The position numbers were made by a program, and so were the translations under genes. 64,000 nucleotides of DNA from VAZQ01 sp963756715 (GTDB lineage: Bacteria; Pseudomonadota; Alphaproteobacteria; Rhizobiales; Xanthobacteraceae), in the NCBI GenBank assembly GCA_963756715.1, contig CAVWOV010000021.1, forward strand, positions 124,001 to 188,000, read 5' to 3'. Position 1 is the first letter of the stretch. Every line of letters begins with the position of its first letter. Below are positions 17,900 through 27,127 of this stretch, piece by piece. Under the pieces are notes generated by a model. The model had not been told where the DNA came from. It was given only the letters and a program-made list of their open reading frames with translations, and searched no databases.

Positions 17900-20046
17900 G
17901 CGGCGGACTGCAGCCCATGGACGCCATGCACGCGCTGCTCGACCCGAAGGCGATTGCCGTCGTGGGCGCTTCGCAGCGGCCTGGGCGCGGCCGCAACGTC
18001 ATCGCCAATCTGCGGGACTGCGGCTTCACCGGCGGGATCTTCGCGGTCAATCCGCGCTACCAGGATGTTCTGGGTTACACCTGCGTTGCGTCCGTGCGCG
18101 ACTTGCCGCCGTCGGTCGACTGCCTGCTCCTGGCGGTCGCCGCCGACGCCACATGCGACATCCTCGAAGACGCGTTTGCGCATGGCATCCGCGCGGCGAT
18201 CGTGCTGGCGGCAGGCTTCGGCGAAGGCGGACACGGTGAGGCGCGTGCGGCGCGGCTTCTGACGCTCACCGAGCGAGGCATGCGGATCTGCGGACCGAAC
18301 TGCTTTGGCCTGATCAACCTCAGGTCCGGCGCGGCCGCCTACAGCGGTCCAGTTCCGCGGCCGCTCCGGCCCGGCCCGGTGGCAATCGTCTCTCAGAGCG
18401 GCGGGCTTGGCGCCAGCGCGTTCGCGCCGCTGATGACGGATCGCGCGCTCGGCTTCAGCCACTTCGTTTCCTGCGGCAATCAGATCGGCACGACGATCGA
18501 GGACTATATCGCGTATTTCGTCGACGATCCCGACATCACCGTCATCGCCGCAGTGGTCGAGCAGTTGAAGAACCCGCAAAAACTGGCGCACATTGCCCGC
18601 GCCGCCCATGCGAAACAAAAAACGCTGGTGTTCTTCCGCGCCGGCCGGTCGGCCGCCGGCGAAGTCATGATTCAATCGCACACCGGCGCACTCGCCGGCA
18701 ACGCCGAGATTACCGCGGCGTTTCTGCGCCGCTGCGGCATCATCGACGTCGATCGCTACGACGAGTTCGTCGAGACGATCGAACTGTTCGCGGTCGCGCC
18801 GCACGATGAGAACACCGGCCGTGACATCGTCGTCATATCCGGCAGTGGCGGTGGCGCCACGATCGCGGCCGACGCCCTGGATGCCGCGGGGATCGCACTG
18901 TCGCCGTTGCACCCTGCAACGCAGGAACGCATGGCCGAGGTGCTGCCGGCCTTCGGCAGCGTCACCAATCCAATCGACGGCACCGGCGCGATCTACGACG
19001 ATCCGGCACTGCTGCCGAAGATCATCGATGCGGTCCTGGCCGATCCCCGCCGGCCGGTTCTGGTCGCAAGCTTGTTTGCCAAGGCCGCCGGCAACGAACG
19101 GATGCGGGATTTCGCCAGGACATTCGCCGATGCAGCGCGGACCTCCGGCCGCACGATTGTGGCCTACCAGTACAGCCCGCTCGGCGGACCGCTCGATGCC
19201 GAGATCGTCACGACCCTGCACGCCGCTCAAGTGCCGCTGCTGTTGGGAACGTCGAACGCGATGGGTGCGCTCAGATACCTTGCACTGCGGCGTGACTACC
19301 GGGCTCGCGCCGCGAAGGCTGCCGCGCCCACGGCCGCTCTGCCAGAGGCCGCCCGTCTCGGGAGCGATGATTTCCTCAGCGTGCGCGCCGCCCTGGTCGC
19401 AAGCGGCGTTCCGGTCGCGGAGGCAGGTATCGCGCATTGCGAAGAAGATGCCATCGCGCTGCTGCAACGCTTTGGCACCGCTGTCGCCGTCAAAGCCGAA
19501 GCGCCGGGGTTGCTGCACAAATCCGACCTCGATTGCGTGCGTTTGAATTGCAGCAATGAACACGAGGTTGCAGAGGCTTACCGCACCGTCCTGCAGAACG
19601 CCCGCCAAGCCGGATTCGATCTGAACCTCGGCGCGCTGGTCCAGCCGATGATCAAAGGCGCGGCCGAAGTCTATGCCGGGATCATCGACGATCCGGTGTT
19701 TGGACCGGCGATCTGTTTCGGCCTGGGCGGCGTGTTCATCGAAATTCTGCAGGACACGGCGACCGAAATGGCGCCGCTGTCGCACGACGACGCAACGCGG
19801 ATGATCCGGGGCATCAAAGGCGCTCGCATTCTCGCCGGCGCGCGCGGGCGCGAGCCGGCGGACATCGATGCCCTCGCAACGCTGCTGGTCAATCTCGGTA
19901 ATTTTGCGATCGCCAACCGTGGGCGCTTCCGCGCGCTCGACCTCAACCCGATCATCGTCGGGCCATCTGGTGCGATCGCGGTCGACATCGCGATGGAGCC
20001 CGCCCCATCGGCCGAAATAAACACGATCGCCAATGCCGCCGAATAA
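17884..20046 (+). CDS. NDP-forming acyl-CoA synthetase (acetate-CoA ligase, ADP-forming, type)
   Basis: 720 residues from ATG 17884; ATG 17917 (MDAMHALLDPKAIAVVGAS) fits the family start better. Domains in order: CoA-binding Rossmann domain (residues 12-140), succinyl-CoA-ligase-like domains (about 150-470; SQSGGLGASAF; phospho-His region near SHTGALAGN), and a C-terminal ATP-grasp domain (about 490-710; AVKAEAPGLLHKSD, FGLGGVFIEILQDTATEMAP). It interconverts acyl-CoA + ADP + Pi with acid + ATP + CoA. Encoded inside an ABC importer operon, it probably activates the imported acid or recovers ATP from its CoA ester. Confidence 0.88.
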   Translation: MAAALSGGLQPMDAMHALLDPKAIAVVGASQRPGRGRNVIANLRDCGFTGGIFAVNPRYQDVLGYTCVASVRDLPPSVDCLLLAVAADATCDILEDAFAHGIRAAIVLAAGFGEGGHGEARAARLLTLTERGMRICGPNCFGLINLRSGAAAYSGPVPRPLRPGPVAIVSQSGGLGASAFAPLMTDRALGFSHFVSCGNQIGTTIEDYIAYFVDDPDITVIAAVVEQLKNPQKLAHIARAAHAKQKTLVFFRAGRSAAGEVMIQSHTGALAGNAEITAAFLRRCGIIDVDRYDEFVETIELFAVAPHDENTGRDIVVISGSGGGATIAADALDAAGIALSPLHPATQERMAEVLPAFGSVTNPIDGTGAIYDDPALLPKIIDAVLADPRRPVLVASLFAKAAGNERMRDFARTFADAARTSGRTIVAYQYSPLGGPLDAEIVTTLHAAQVPLLLGTSNAMGALRYLALRRDYRARAAKAAAPTAALPEAARLGSDDFLSVRAALVASGVPVAEAGIAHCEEDAIALLQRFGTAVAVKAEAPGLLHKSDLDCVRLNCSNEHEVAEAYRTVLQNARQAGFDLNLGALVQPMIKGAAEVYAGIIDDPVFGPAICFGLGGVFIEILQDTATEMAPLSHDDATRMIRGIKGARILAGARGREPADIDALATLLVNLGNFAIANRGRFRALDLNPIIVGPSGAIAVDIAMEPAPSAEINTIANAAE

Positions 20047-20073
20047 GCCCGAAAACCACAAGAAAGGAATCGG

Positions 20074-20964
20074 ATGAGCGCCCAGGACCTCCTCTACTCC
20101 GTCGACGAGAGCATCGCGACCATCACGCTGAACCGGCCCGACCGGATGAATGCGCTCACGCATGAACTCGAAGACGAGCTGCATCGCACCTTCGACAAGG
20201 CCGACCGCGATCGCGCCGTCCGCGTCATCATCCTTACTGGCGCGGGCCGCGCGTTCTGCGCCGGTTATGACCAGGGACAGACCAGCCCGTCCGGCACGCG
20301 GCATTCCGATCCGAAGGGCAAATCGCTGTCGGACTTCATTGAGTTCTGGCAGCGCCAGGACGGCGAGCGCGCGGCGCTTTGGGCGCATATGTGGCGGCTC
20401 GGCAAACCGATCATCGCGGCCGTCAACGGCTGGGCGATGGGCGGCGGATTCTGGTACCAGCTCGCCGCCGACATCACGATCGCCTCCGATCAGGCGGTGT
20501 TCGCGCAGCCCGAAGTGCGCCACATCTCGAACACGACGTTCCTGCTTGGCGCGTTGTGCGGATGGAAAGCCGCCAATCGCTGGGGCCTCACCGGCGATCA
20601 CTTCGACGCGCAGGAGGCGCTGCGCATCGGCATGGTGAACGAGGTCGTGCCGCACGACGAACTCATGGAGCGGACGCGCGCGATGGCCAAACGCATCGCG
20701 CTGGTGCCGGAACCGTCGGTACGGCTCAACAAGGCCATCACCATGATGGGCATGCAGGCGGCTGGCGTCTATTCCGGGCTGCTGCTGGAAGGCACACTGG
20801 GCGCGCTCGCGCACTCGTCGCACAATGAATTCCGTGAGAAGCTGTTCGAAGCGCAACGCGAAGGCGGGCTCAAGGCCTATCTCGACATGCGCGATGGACC
20901 GTTCCAGCCCGAACCGATGGGACCGCGCTCGGCCAAGGGCCGCAAGAAGAAGGCGGAGAAATGA
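20074..20964 (+). CDS. Enoyl-CoA hydratase/isomerase (crotonase) family protein
   Basis: 296 residues. Good Shine-Dalgarno (AAGGAA) before ATG 20074. Oxyanion-hole segments: AFCAGYDQGQ (about residue 64) and VNGWAMGGGFWYQLAADI (about 115); FAQPEVRHISNTTFLLG carries the first acidic position. A 30-residue insert (RHSDPKGKSLSDFIEFWQRQ and onwards) separates the first hole from the core, seen in some degradative crotonases. A Lys-rich tail ends KGRKKKAEK. It follows the acyl-CoA synthetase by 27 bp, so hydration or hydrolysis of the resulting CoA ester is likely. Confidence 0.85.
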   Translation: MSAQDLLYSVDESIATITLNRPDRMNALTHELEDELHRTFDKADRDRAVRVIILTGAGRAFCAGYDQGQTSPSGTRHSDPKGKSLSDFIEFWQRQDGERAALWAHMWRLGKPIIAAVNGWAMGGGFWYQLAADITIASDQAVFAQPEVRHISNTTFLLGALCGWKAANRWGLTGDHFDAQEALRIGMVNEVVPHDELMERTRAMAKRIALVPEPSVRLNKAITMMGMQAAGVYSGLLLEGTLGALAHSSHNEFREKLFEAQREGGLKAYLDMRDGPFQPEPMGPRSAKGRKKKAEK

Positions 20965-21015
20965 GTGCCTGTGGTCAGTAGCTCGCTCCCGACGGAGTGA
21001 AAGCGGAGAACGCCC

Positions 21016-22168
21016 ATGCCTGATCTTCTCCCGACAAACCAGATCGACGACGCCTGCGCCCGACTTCGCGAGGTGCTCATCGAAACGCGCGGTCTCGGAC
21101 GGCGCGACTTTCTGCGCGCGCTCACAAAAGCCGCCGCCGGTTCGGCGCTGCTGTCGCCGCTGGCGGCGATCGCGCCTGACTTCGCCAAGGCCGCCGAGCC
21201 GCCGGTTACCTACTTCACGTATGGCGGCGCGTGGAAGAAGGCCATCATGGGTGCGTTCGGCGAACCGTTCACCAAGAAGACCGGCATGCCGGTGCAATAC
21301 CAGGAGCCCTACAGCTTCGCCAAGCTGCGCGCCATGCACGAGGCAAGGGCCCAGCAGATCGACATCTGCGGCCTCAACGGCACGGACGTCTACGTCGCCG
21401 GCCGTTTGAAGATGATCACCCCGATCGACTGGAGCGTGGTGGACAAATCCGTGCTCGATCCGCAGCAACTTCACCACCAGAACGTCATCGGCTGCTCCAG
21501 TCAGTCGATGAACGTATGCTACAGCAAAAAGAAATGGCCGGGTGAGAACCATCCCAACTCGTGGGCCGATTTCTGGAACGTGGAAAAGTTTCCCGGCCGC
21601 CGCTCGCTGCGGCGCGACGCGCTCTGGACCATGGAGGCCGCCGCCAAGGCCGACGGCATCAAGGACGATGCGTTCTATCCGCTGGACGTCGATCGCGTGT
21701 TTCGCAGCCTCGACCGCATCAAGCCGCACATCAAGACCTGGTGGTCCGACAACTCGCAATCGCAGCAGTTGATGGAGCAGGACGAGGTCGACCTGATCTA
21801 CATGACCAACGGACGCGCGACACAGTCGATCCTCGATCACAAGGCGCCCTACGAGATGGTCTGGAACGAAGCGATTTACTCCGGCCATTCCGAGGGCTGG
21901 ATCGTGCCCGTCGGATGCCCGAACCCAAAAGGCGGGATGAAGTTTCTCGACATCATTGGCCGGCCCGAATACCAGGCGGTGTTTGCGCGCCTGCTGTACT
22001 ACGCGCCGCAGAATCCGAAGGCGATTCAGTCTCCTCGATGCCAATCTGGCGAAGCTGATGCCGTCTTATCCGGACAACGAGAAGATCGCGCATACCATCA
22101 ATTACAAGTGGTGGGCGGATAACATCGCCCGCACCCAGCGGCGCTTCGAGCAATGGGTGCAGTCCTGA
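21016..22168 (+). pseudogene. PotD-type ABC binding protein with Tat signal, frameshifted near the end
   Basis: About 383 residues if repaired. The N-terminus has a twin-arginine signal (GRRDFLRAL at residues 28-36, then a hydrophobic stretch and cleavage near AKAAEPP). The mature part matches spermidine/putrescine-type binding proteins (VTYFTYGGAWKKAIMGAFG). The frame breaks at about 22028: the upstream frame ends at 22122, while the continuing sequence LLDANLAKLMPSYPDNEKIA to EQWVQS ends at 22168. One extra base in ATTCAGTCTCC accounts for it. This is the substrate receptor for the PotABC-type genes 4 kb upstream in the same operon. Confidence 0.85.
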
Positions 22169-22279
22169 CGTTCGTTGCATCGATGCGAGCAAGCCCTCGG
22201 CGCGAAGATCGGGCGGAGGCGCCGCGTGCAGGCCGAGCCTGCGGTGTCCTGACATGAGCCAAGGCCACGGGGGCGAAGC

Positions 22280-24627
22280 GTGAAGGATTTGAAGTTCATC
22301 GGCGCCCCGGTCAAGCGGATCGAGGATCAGACGCTGCTGACGGGCACGGCCCGGTTCGTCGCCGATCTGCGTTTTCCCGGCACGCTGGAGGCAGCATTCG
22401 TGCGCAGTCCGCACGCCCATGCCGCCATCCGTGGCATCGATACCGCCGAGGCGCGCCGCTTTCCCGGCGTGCACGCGGTGTTTACGCTGGCCGATCTGGC
22501 GCCGCTGCTCACACAAGTGCGCCTGCCGCTGCAGTTTCGCACCGCGGAGCTTCCGCCCGACGTGACGCCGTTTGTTCTCGCCAGCGATGAGGTCAGCTTC
22601 GTCGGTGAGGCGGTGGCGGTCGTCATCGCCGATACCCGCTACGTCGCCGAGGATGCGGCCGCATTGGTGCATGTGGATTACGAACCGCTGCCCGCCGTGT
22701 CGGATTGCCGGCAGGGCCTCGAGCCATCCGCTCCGCTTGCCCACCGCAACCGCAGCAGCAACCTGCTGATCGAGTTCCGCCAGTCCTACGGCGACGTCGC
22801 TGGTGCGTTCGCACGCGCGGCGCATCGCGGCAAAGTCAGCCTCAAGCAGCATCGCGGCGGCGCGCATTCGATCGAGGGCCGCGGCGCCCTCGCGCATCAC
22901 GACCTCAATGAGGACCGCCTGACGCTGTGGTCCTCGACCCAGTTGGCCCACGAGGTGCGCGCCTTCCTGATGCGGATGCTCGACCGTGACGAAAACCAGA
23001 TGCGCGTGATCGCACCGGACGTCGGCGGCGGCTTCGGTGCGAAGTTCGTCATGTATCCCGAGGAGGTCGTGCTCTGCACGGCCGCTTTGCTGCTCAAGCG
23101 TCCAGTCCAGTGGATCGAGGACCGCCGCGAGCACTTCCTCGCCGCCGTGCAGGAGCGCGACCAGTACTGGGACATCGAGTTCGCCTGCGATGACGAGGGC
23201 CGACTGCTCGGCGCGCGCGGCACGCTGATCCACGACGAGGGCGCCTACACGCCGCAGGGCATCAACCTGCCGTACAACGCATCGACCGCGCTCCCCGGGC
23301 CCTACCTGCTGCCGGCCTACGAAATGACCGTGCGGGTGGTGGAGACCAACAAGGTCGCCACCATGCCGGTGCGCGGCGCCGGCTATCCGGAAGGCGCCTT
23401 CGCGATGGAGCGGCTGCTCGACGCCATCGCGCAGCAGCTTAAGCTCGATCGCGCGGCCGTCCGGTGGCGGAACCTCGTGCCGCCGGAGATGATGCCGTAC
23501 ACGTCGCCGCTGAAAACGCGCTCCGGCTCGCCGATCGCGCTCGACAGCGGCGATTTCCGCGGCGGCCAGGACATCGCGCTCGACATGATCGATTACGCCG
23601 GCTTCCCGGAACGCCAGCGCCACGCGCGCGCCGAAGGCCGCTATCTGGGCATCGGCATCGGCAACGGCGTCAAGGGCACCGGCCGCGGCCCGTTCGAATC
23701 CGGCATCGTGCGGATCGGCCGGTCCGGCCGCATTTCGGTCTACACCGGCGCCATGCCGATGGGCCAAGGCATCCGCACCGCGCTGGCGCAGATCTGCGCC
23801 GAGGAGTTCGACGTCGCGCCCGGCAGCGTCAGCGTCATCGCCGGCGATACCGCCGTCATTCCCTACGGCCAGGGCGGCTTTGCCAGCCGGCAGACCGTGA
23901 CGGCGGGTTCGGCGGTGCATCTTGCGGCAGTGGCGGTGCGTGACAAGGCATTGCAGGTGGCGGCGCATCTCTTGGAAGCCAATCCGGAGGATCTTGAGAT
24001 CCGCGACGGGCGGGTCGAGATCGCGGGCGCGCCCGGCAGCGGGATGGCGCTGCGCGAGATCGCCGAAGCGGTGTCCGGCGTGCCGGGCTATGCGATGCCG
24101 GGCAAATTCGATCCCGGGCCTTGAGAGCATGCAGAGCTTTCTGCCGAATGCGCTCACCTATGGCGGCGGCAGCCACGCGGTCGAGGTCGAGGTCGACATC
24201 GAGACCTGCGGCGTGCGCATCCTGCGCTACATCGTGGTCAACGACAGCGGCCGGATCATCAATCCGCAGATCGTGCACGGACAACTGGTCGGCGGCACCG
24301 CGCATGGCATCGGCAACGCGCTCTTCGAATGGATGGGCTACGACAACGAAGCGCAACCGATCACCACCACGTTCGCCGATTACCTGCTGCCGAGCGCGAC
24401 CGAAGTGCCGAACATCGAGGTGAGGTTCACCGAGTTCCCCTCGCCGCTCAATCCGCTCGGCGTCAAGGGCGTCGGCGAATCGGGTTGCGTGCCGGCGGCC
24501 GGCGCGATCATCTCGGCGGTCGAGAACGCGCTCGAACCGTTCGGCGTGCGCATCAGCGAGTATCCGGTGACGCCGGCGCGGCTGTTCGCGCTGCTGCAGA
24601 AAAGCCAACACCAAACTCCGCGCGTAA
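22280..24627 (+). pseudogene. Orphan molybdenum hydroxylase large subunit (CoxL/xanthine dehydrogenase family), frameshifted
   Basis: About 780 residues if repaired, the usual length. GTG start. Mo-cofactor domain motifs: RIEDQTLLTGTARFVADL at the N-terminus, PDVGGGFGAKF, RGAGYPEGAFAMERL and KGVGESG with the active-site Glu. The frame breaks at about 24116 (CCCGGGCC; one surplus base), and a second surplus A near 24600 would give the natural end LLQKANTKLRA-stop at 24627; without that repair the frame runs through repeat DNA to 24866. There is no AYxCSFR motif, so not form I CO dehydrogenase. No small or FAD subunit gene is adjacent, unlike the set at 41895-45954. It probably oxidises an aldehyde or hydroxylates a ring in the operon's pathway. 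Confidence 0.8.
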
Positions 24628-24722
24628 TCGCGACCGCGCTGCGCTGTCATTCCGGCCGAGCCAACGGGGCCGCGCAAAGCGCGGCCTGCATGACAAGCTC
24701 CGCGAGACGGGCATCGGCCCTT

Positions 24723-24799
24723 CCGTTCGTGCCTCGCGAAAGCCGGGCATCCAGACCTCTCTTTTTGCGCTGGGTCCCCGCTTGCGCGGGGACGAACGG
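24723..24799. repeat. BIME-like composite of two inverted palindromic units
   Basis: CCGTTCGTGCCTCGCGAAAG at the left and CTTGCGCGGGGACGAACGG at the right are inverted versions of one unit (core stem around CCCGC-loop-GCGGG) separated by about 20 bp. The same composite occurs at 43439-43531 and, split by insertion sequences, at 35859-36957 and 38666-39757. These resemble the interspersed palindromic repeats common in Hyphomicrobiales intergenic DNA. Confidence 0.7.
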
Positions 24800-25588
24800 A
24801 GAGCAAATGCACGCCTCCACTGCATCCTTGGCCGCAAGCCAACGCTCCGCCGCCCGTATTGTTTGAGAGGCGCCGGGTTCGCCCGTAGTCCGAAGTGAAA
24901 TTCCGGTGCTCTCCGAAGAAAGAGGGCGCGCGGAACGCCGGGGTCGGTCGCAATCAAGCTTGCGCAGACTGCGCAGGCTTGTCTGCCCGGACCCACGGGC
25001 CTCAGTGCCTCGCGGCACCAAGGCAGCCCGGTCGCGTGCCGGGCGATTGGGCCTTTCGGCCCGGTGCTGCCGGCTTTTGGCCGGTAGCGCCGCAAGTCCG
25101 CCGGTACCTCCGGCGTCCCGCGCGCGGTGTTTGAGGCTTGCTCCGCATGACCCCCGCTGGGCTGACCTTTCAGGGCTTCTCGCGCTGATGCGCTCCGAAC
25201 GAAACCCTACCCACCGCTTTGGGAGTTGACCGGTGCGCTCGCCGTATGACGCAGCAAACGCTCCGGCCGCCATATCCCGTGATGCGCGGCTGGCGCATCG
25301 GGACCACACGGCTTGGGCCGCCATCGCGAATGGTACGTGCCACCCGCCATGGCCACCGCACCAACCGCGCCGGGTGTCCCCGGCTTGGTCCCGCAGAGGT
25401 GATGGCGCATCTCCGCCACCACCGCTGCGGCTGTCCCCGCGTTCGAGCGCCCTCGAGCGCGCGCCCTTCGTTGGGACAGGGCGTCATTTCCTTATATTCC
25501 TATAGGAATTCTGTCAAGCGCCTCGCCGCCGATGGCGGCCCTCCTCCGTTCGCGATAAGGTCATGGCGGGGCTCAGCGGAGACGGCCG
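24800..25588. repeat. Non-coding region with a dense hairpin array
   Basis: About 790 bp with no gene I can support, although GC-rich sequence leaves spurious open frames on both strands. It holds closely spaced perfect or near-perfect hairpins at 24961-24975, 24985-25000, 25005-25018, 25026-25044, 25049-25062, 25070-25084, 25099-25115, 25281-25299, 25321-25333 and 25369-25384, and a 14-bp perfect palindrome ATTCCTATAGGAAT at 25496-25509. It may be a composite interspersed repeat or a structured RNA. Confidence 0.55.
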
Positions 25589-26005
25589 ATGTCAACGAGA
25601 CCCATCCTGACTCCATGCATCATCATCATCGCTCTGCTGGGGATGTGCGCGCTCGCTAGGGCCGACGACATGTCCTGGTTCTGCTCTGTCGCCGATCCGA
25701 CGACGTCGAAGCCGCAGATCGTCGTCTACAAGATCATCAACGGCAATCTGATCGTGAACGACTGGAGAAACAGACTGTCCGGGCGGGACATTGATTCTAA
25801 GAATAGCGGCGAAGTATTGCAACTTCTCGAAAACAACTCGCAAGGGATCATCGCGGTGCGCGCCAAGCCGGTCGAAGGCACCCGCGACACCATTTCCACG
25901 CGCGTGGTCCTGATCGACAGGGGCATCGGACAGGTGCGCGACATCGCGGCGTCGATCAACGGACCGCTGGACGAAATTCGAGGAACCTGTTTGCCGGGCA
26001 ACTGA
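25589..26005 (+). CDS. Small secreted protein of unknown function
   Basis: 138 residues. The N-terminal signal peptide has hydrophobic core CIIIIALLGMCALA and probable cleavage after ARA (about residue 25). The mature protein is small and polar with two cysteines (WFCSVAD near its start, RGTCLPGN at its end) that could form a disulphide joining the termini. GGAG lies about 10 bp before the ATG. No family is recognised. It stands alone between the hairpin region and the convergent ABC permease, so context gives no function. Confidence 0.7.
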   Translation: MSTRPILTPCIIIIALLGMCALARADDMSWFCSVADPTTSKPQIVVYKIINGNLIVNDWRNRLSGRDIDSKNSGEVLQLLENNSQGIIAVRAKPVEGTRDTISTRVVLIDRGIGQVRDIAASINGPLDEIRGTCLPGN

Positions 26006-26190
26006 CCTGACGCGATCGTGCTGATCCAGCGGCGATTAGAATCAAGCTCCGCCGCAACTGGCGGGCTTGACCCGGCAATCCATTGCTTTCGATTGAACCG
26101 TCATTTTAGTGCGATGCCCGGGGAGCCCGGACATGAGGAATTTGAAATAGCGCTGTTGACGTGAGATGCGAGCCAGGAGGGCCCGCCCGC

Positions 26191-27105
26191 TCAGAACCGC
26201 TCGCGCTCAAGCTGCCGCCAGCGCGACATGCGCCGCTCCAGCCACATCACGAACTCGGTCAGTACCACGCCGACGATGGCGATGACGATGATCGGAACGA
26301 ACAGCTTGGCGGTGGCGAATACATTGGCATATTCGACGATCATGCCGCCGAGCCCGCTGATCGCGGTGAAGAACTCGGCGACGACGATGCCGATGATCGC
26401 GAGCCCGACCGCGAGCCGGATGCCCGCCATGATGAACGGCACCGCCGCCGGCATGATGATCTTGGAGAATATCTGCCAGTCGGTCGCCCCGTAAGCGCGG
26501 CCGATCTCCAGCATCGAGCCGCGCACGTCGCGAATACCCGCAAAGGTGTTCACGGTGATCGGGAAGATCGCGACCGACACCAGGATGGTGACCTTGCCGG
26601 TAAATTCCAGGCCCGCCCACAGGATGATGAGCGGCACGAGCGCGATGCGCGGGATGGCGTAGAGCGCGTTGATGAACGGGTCGAGGATGTATTCCAGTGT
26701 GCGCCATTGCGCCATGACGACGCCGAGCAGCGTGCCGACCACGACGGTCAGCGTCATGCCGACGGCGAACGGCCAAAGCGTCTGCACCATGGCCTTGCCG
26801 AGCGCGCCGCTGCGGGCAAGTTCGATGGCGGCCATAAAGATCGCGCTCGGCGGCGCCATGAAGATCGGGTCCATCTGGCGGCCGTAATATTCCCAGATCG
26901 CGAAGAAGATCACGACCGAGACCGTACGGATGGCGTTGGGGCTGCGCAGCAAATCGCGCACGCGATCGCCAGCGGTGATGACCGGCGCCGGGACGGATCG
27001 GCGCGGCGGCAGGTCGGATGGCACCATTGCGGCAAGCTCCGTGGCGCGGACTACGGGCGATGCGGGTGTAGCGCCGAAAGCGCACCGCGCCGCAGCAAGC
27101 GGCAC
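26191..27105 (-). CDS. ABC importer permease, SsuC/TauC type
   Basis: Up to 304 residues; a second possible start is the Met at 27027 (MVPSDLPPRR), which would remove an unremarkable N-terminal extension. Six predicted membrane helices; EAA loop LEIGRAYGATDWQIFSKIIM then PAAVPFIMAG. It belongs with the ATPase at 28991 and binding protein at 29830, but an L,D-transpeptidase gene lies between. Transporters of this type move sulfonates, taurine, nitrate, riboflavin precursors or aromatic acids; specificity cannot be read from the permease. Confidence 0.88.
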   Translation of the reverse strand: MPLAAARCAFGATPASPVVRATELAAMVPSDLPPRRSVPAPVITAGDRVRDLLRSPNAIRTVSVVIFFAIWEYYGRQMDPIFMAPPSAIFMAAIELARSGALGKAMVQTLWPFAVGMTLTVVVGTLLGVVMAQWRTLEYILDPFINALYAIPRIALVPLIILWAGLEFTGKVTILVSVAIFPITVNTFAGIRDVRGSMLEIGRAYGATDWQIFSKIIMPAAVPFIMAGIRLAVGLAIIGIVVAEFFTAISGLGGMIVEYANVFATAKLFVPIIVIAIVGVVLTEFVMWLERRMSRWRQLERERF

Positions 27106-27127
27106 ACGCTCGCGACGCGACGAGCGC

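Noticed and set aside
17668..22044. Very long minus-strand open frame (1458 codons) opposite the acyl-CoA synthetase operon
   Set aside because: It lies antisense to five clearly conserved plus-strand genes, has Arg/His/Asp-rich composition typical of reverse-frame GC-rich DNA, and no recognisable domain.
22280..24627. Naming the large subunits coxL (aerobic CO dehydrogenase)
   Set aside because: Neither this protein nor the one at 43554-45954 has the AYxCSFR active-site loop of form I CO dehydrogenase; the equivalent positions read VRGAGYPEG and IRGFGGPQ.
24961..25384. Hairpin array as a CRISPR
   Set aside because: The stems differ in sequence and spacing and there is no constant repeat; no cas genes are in the window.
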